Part shown: one piece after another, positions 6,210-7,841 of the stretch
How positions within the stretch are numbered: the first letter of the stretch is position 1
How the letters are laid out: each line of letters starts with the position of its first letter
Assembly (NCBI GenBank): GCA_016839665.1
Contig: JAEOTU010000096.1
Span: forward strand, 1-7,841
Length of the DNA stretch: 7,841 nt
Reading direction: 5' to 3'
Source of the DNA: Candidatus Hodarchaeota archaeon
GTDB taxonomy: Archaea > Asgardarchaeota > Heimdallarchaeia > Hodarchaeales > Hodarchaeaceae
Position numbers and translations under genes: made by a program
Notes under the pieces: model-generated
The model's input: only the letters and a program-made list of their open reading frames with translations
What the model was told of the DNA's origin: nothing
The model's database searches: none

Positions 6210-7620
6210 AACCGAGTTTGATATCTCGCATACGAACGCAACCTCCACCAGCATAAACAGGGACTCCCTGTGGTGGGTCACTCTTCGCACAAATGCCAGG
6301 AAAATCAAATATAAGATCTTTGGAAACTCCATCAATTGAAGAAAACAATCCTACAGATGTAAGCTCCATAACAGGACGACGTACCATTGTGTCAATGATT
6401 TCTCCATCTTTAATTTCGTAACATTCAAAGCCTACATATTTAGATTGATATCGTCTATCATCGATATTCCATTCCGTAAATGAAAGCATATAAATCCCGT
6501 GTTTCACACCTTCTACTAATTCTTCAAGAGTAAAATCTCCTGGTTTCATATAGGTATTAGCCATACGAATTATTGGTTCTCGATTGAAGTTTGTAGACCG
6601 AGCTGCTCCATTAGATCCTAATTCGAATTTCACCCCGTATTCTCTATTGAGCAGCGGTTCATTTATAATACCATTTTTAATTAATATCCTTTCACGACTT
6701 TCTACACCCTCGTCATCGTATTCATAATATCCTCCTGTCCCTGGAATTTTTGGGTTTTCTACAATAGTAACATACTCAGAGCCAACGCGTGATTCTCCTA
6801 AAGTTAAATCCCTCCAGAAGGACTCACCCGCTTGTGCACCTTCTCTACCCATAATTCGATCTCCCTCACTAGGATGACCACAATTCTCGTGACAAATAAT
6901 ACCCACAACTTCGGGACCTACAACGAAATCAACTTTTCCTGTCATAGTATTATCTGATTGCGCTGCAACTTTTGCCAGGCGAGCACAATCGTTTTCATAT
7001 TCATCAATCCAAGTTTTTGTACCTTCCCAACCTGTACTCCGAGTTAAATCTACCCGACGTTGTTCAGAATCTAACAATCCTTTAGCGGTTAAAATAGCAT
7101 AGAATTTAAGCATGGAAGACTCTGACTCAATTCGAGTTCCTTCTGAAGTCACAAGATATTTCTCATAGCTTTGAGCCTCAAAAATATTCGCACGGGTGTT
7201 GATTCCATGATCTTCAGCTTTATTATCCATTTCTGTTAACAATTCTAGCATAGAATCTGTGTCGACATCTATTAGTTTTTGTTTGGTGGCCACAACCCAT
7301 TTCGCTTCATTTGAAATAGGTTCACCTAAATCAATTTTCTCTTTGGGATTGGATCCTTTCACCATCTTGACTCCAATGTTAATAGCATCTGTTACCGTTT
7401 TTCTCGATAGTTCATCAATGGATACAAACGCAAGTCCCCCATTTTTTAGCACACGAAATCCAATACCAAGCCAAGGTTGTTGAGTTCCTGAAATTAACAT
7501 GCCATTTCGTAAGAATAAGAAAGTCCTTTGGCCATTGATTAATCTGGCCTCTGCGTAGTCAACTCCATTTTGTTGGGCATATTCCACGCCAAATTCAGCT
7601 AAGTCTTTACCATATGACAC
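6208..7620 (-). CDS. tldD: TldD family metalloprotease, catalytic subunit
   Basis: A 470-residue TldD protein. The metal motif is H244-E-N-C-G-H249 (HExxxH), followed by PSEGDRIMGREG. The usual TYYEYDDEG-like segment is present as GGYYEYDDEGVESRE (296-310), then ILIKNGIINEPLLNREYG. A GIC near the C-terminus (C444) aligns with the third metal ligand known in E. coli TldD (Cys454, in GMCGK). So all three ligands appear intact and the length is typical (E. coli 481). With TldE it should form a cytosolic heterodimer that cleaves unfolded or small peptides threaded into a narrow chamber. The start is GTG 7620: the frame closes at TGA (7629-7627) with no other start between. No good SD precedes it, suggesting a short leader. 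tldE follows after 12 nt. The Cys inside the HENCGH motif differs from E. coli but may be common in archaeal members. The TldD call is firm; the substrate is unknown. Confidence 0.93.
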   Translation of the reverse strand: MSYGKDLAEFGVEYAQQNGVDYAEARLINGQRTFLFLRNGMLISGTQQPWLGIGFRVLKNGGLAFVSIDELSRKTVTDAINIGVKMVKGSNPKEKIDLGEPISNEAKWVVATKQKLIDVDTDSMLELLTEMDNKAEDHGINTRANIFEAQSYEKYLVTSEGTRIESESSMLKFYAILTAKGLLDSEQRRVDLTRSTGWEGTKTWIDEYENDCARLAKVAAQSDNTMTGKVDFVVGPEVVGIICHENCGHPSEGDRIMGREGAQAGESFWRDLTLGESRVGSEYVTIVENPKIPGTGGYYEYDDEGVESRERILIKNGIINEPLLNREYGVKFELGSNGAARSTNFNREPIIRMANTYMKPGDFTLEELVEGVKHGIYMLSFTEWNIDDRRYQSKYVGFECYEIKDGEIIDTMVRRPVMELTSVGLFSSIDGVSKDLIFDFPGICAKSDPPQGVPVYAGGGCVRMRDIKLG

Positions 7621-7648
7621 TCTTTGTCAACTCGTGAAATCCTATTTC

Positions 7649-7660
7649 AGTATATTTGTT
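7649..7660 (-). promoter_or_regulatory. Putative TATA box of the tldD-tldE operon
   Basis: On the minus strand AACAAATATACT contains a TATA-like AAATATA centred about 33 nt before the GTG at 7620. With a normal 25-nt spacing to the transcript start, the leader would be under 10 nt, in keeping with the absent SD. This is inferred from composition in a generally A+T-rich gap. Confidence 0.35.
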
Positions 7661-7794
7661 AACGTAATATTCGGTATCAATCTTCCAGAATAAAAATATT
7701 TCTCTCTTTCTCCCTCTTGGATTAATTTTGTAGATTTTCAGAAAAAAACTCAAGCGATTAGGTATAATTGAACGATCCACGATGATTTGATTCA

Positions 7795-7839
7795 CTATTT
7801 ACTATAGATAGAATCTAAATTAAGTTGTTGAGTAAATAG
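7795..7839. repeat. Nine-base inverted repeat at the right edge
   Basis: CTATTTACT (7795-7803) and AGTAAATAG (7831-7839) are perfect inverted copies with a 27-nt A+T-rich spacer. They lie in the non-coding stretch upstream of tldD (7621-7841), where I otherwise see only the tldD promoter. The element could be an operator or hairpin of a neighbouring unit beyond the window, or chance in A+T-rich DNA. Confidence 0.3.
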
Positions 7840-7841
7840 GT

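Noticed and set aside
7607..7795. A 62-codon minus-strand reading frame upstream of tldD
   Set aside because: It starts at GTG with no SD, is rich in Ile/Lys/Phe as expected for translated A+T-rich spacer, overlaps the tldD start and shows no recognisable domain.
6..7826. The 11-mer TAAATTAAGTT present near both window ends (6-16 and 7816-7826)
   Set aside because: It is A+T-only except for one G, and flanking bases diverge at once. In a window this A+T-rich a chance match is likely, so I do not call a direct repeat or attachment site.

Overview
This A+T-rich window most likely comes from an archaeon. The evidence is a tandem-thioredoxin-fold protein disulfide oxidoreductase of the archaeal/thermophile type, an archaeal-style adjacent TldD/TldE pair, a large Zn-ribbon DUF1156 DNA methylase, TATA-like elements just upstream of starts that lack a Shine-Dalgarno (SD) sequence, and SD motifs of the GGAGGTG type before other genes. 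A small zinc-ribbon/coiled-coil protein would suit an Asgard-type archaeon, but that narrower placement is only a guess. All stops look standard, and TGA is used as a stop (it ends tldD).

Layout. Positions 34-1372 (+ strand) hold two redox genes in a row: a two-domain disulfide oxidoreductase with CLLC and CPYC centres, and a single-cysteine thioredoxin-fold protein (Thioredoxin_9 type) with a WCWD site. A hairpin plus T-run follows at about 1422-1455. Positions 1582-4206 (+) hold an 874-residue DUF1156 adenine-type DNA methylase that looks intact and has no partner gene beside it in this window. Convergent to it is a small zinc-ribbon, Pro/Ser-linker, coiled-coil gene on the minus strand (stop at 4243). 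Its true start is probably an ATT codon at 4716-4714, not the first ATG at 4680. Further right on the minus strand lies the tldD-tldE(pmbA) operon (7620 to 4816), with the two genes 12 nt apart.

How the genes work together. The two thioredoxin-fold genes probably form one transcription unit for thiol/disulfide chemistry. TldD carries the metal site (HENCGH plus a C-terminal Cys) and TldE is the non-catalytic partner; together they should form a peptide-degrading or peptide-maturing metalloprotease. The methylase appears to be an orphan DNA-modification gene unrelated to its neighbours. I see no mobile element, CRISPR array, tRNA or rRNA. No stretch longer than about 220 bases lacks a gene.

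I did not find a clear new multi-gene system. The observation most worth checking is the probable AUU start that completes the zinc ribbon of the small minus-strand gene. The orphan methylase and a pair of mutually exclusive hairpins at 1422-1455 come next.
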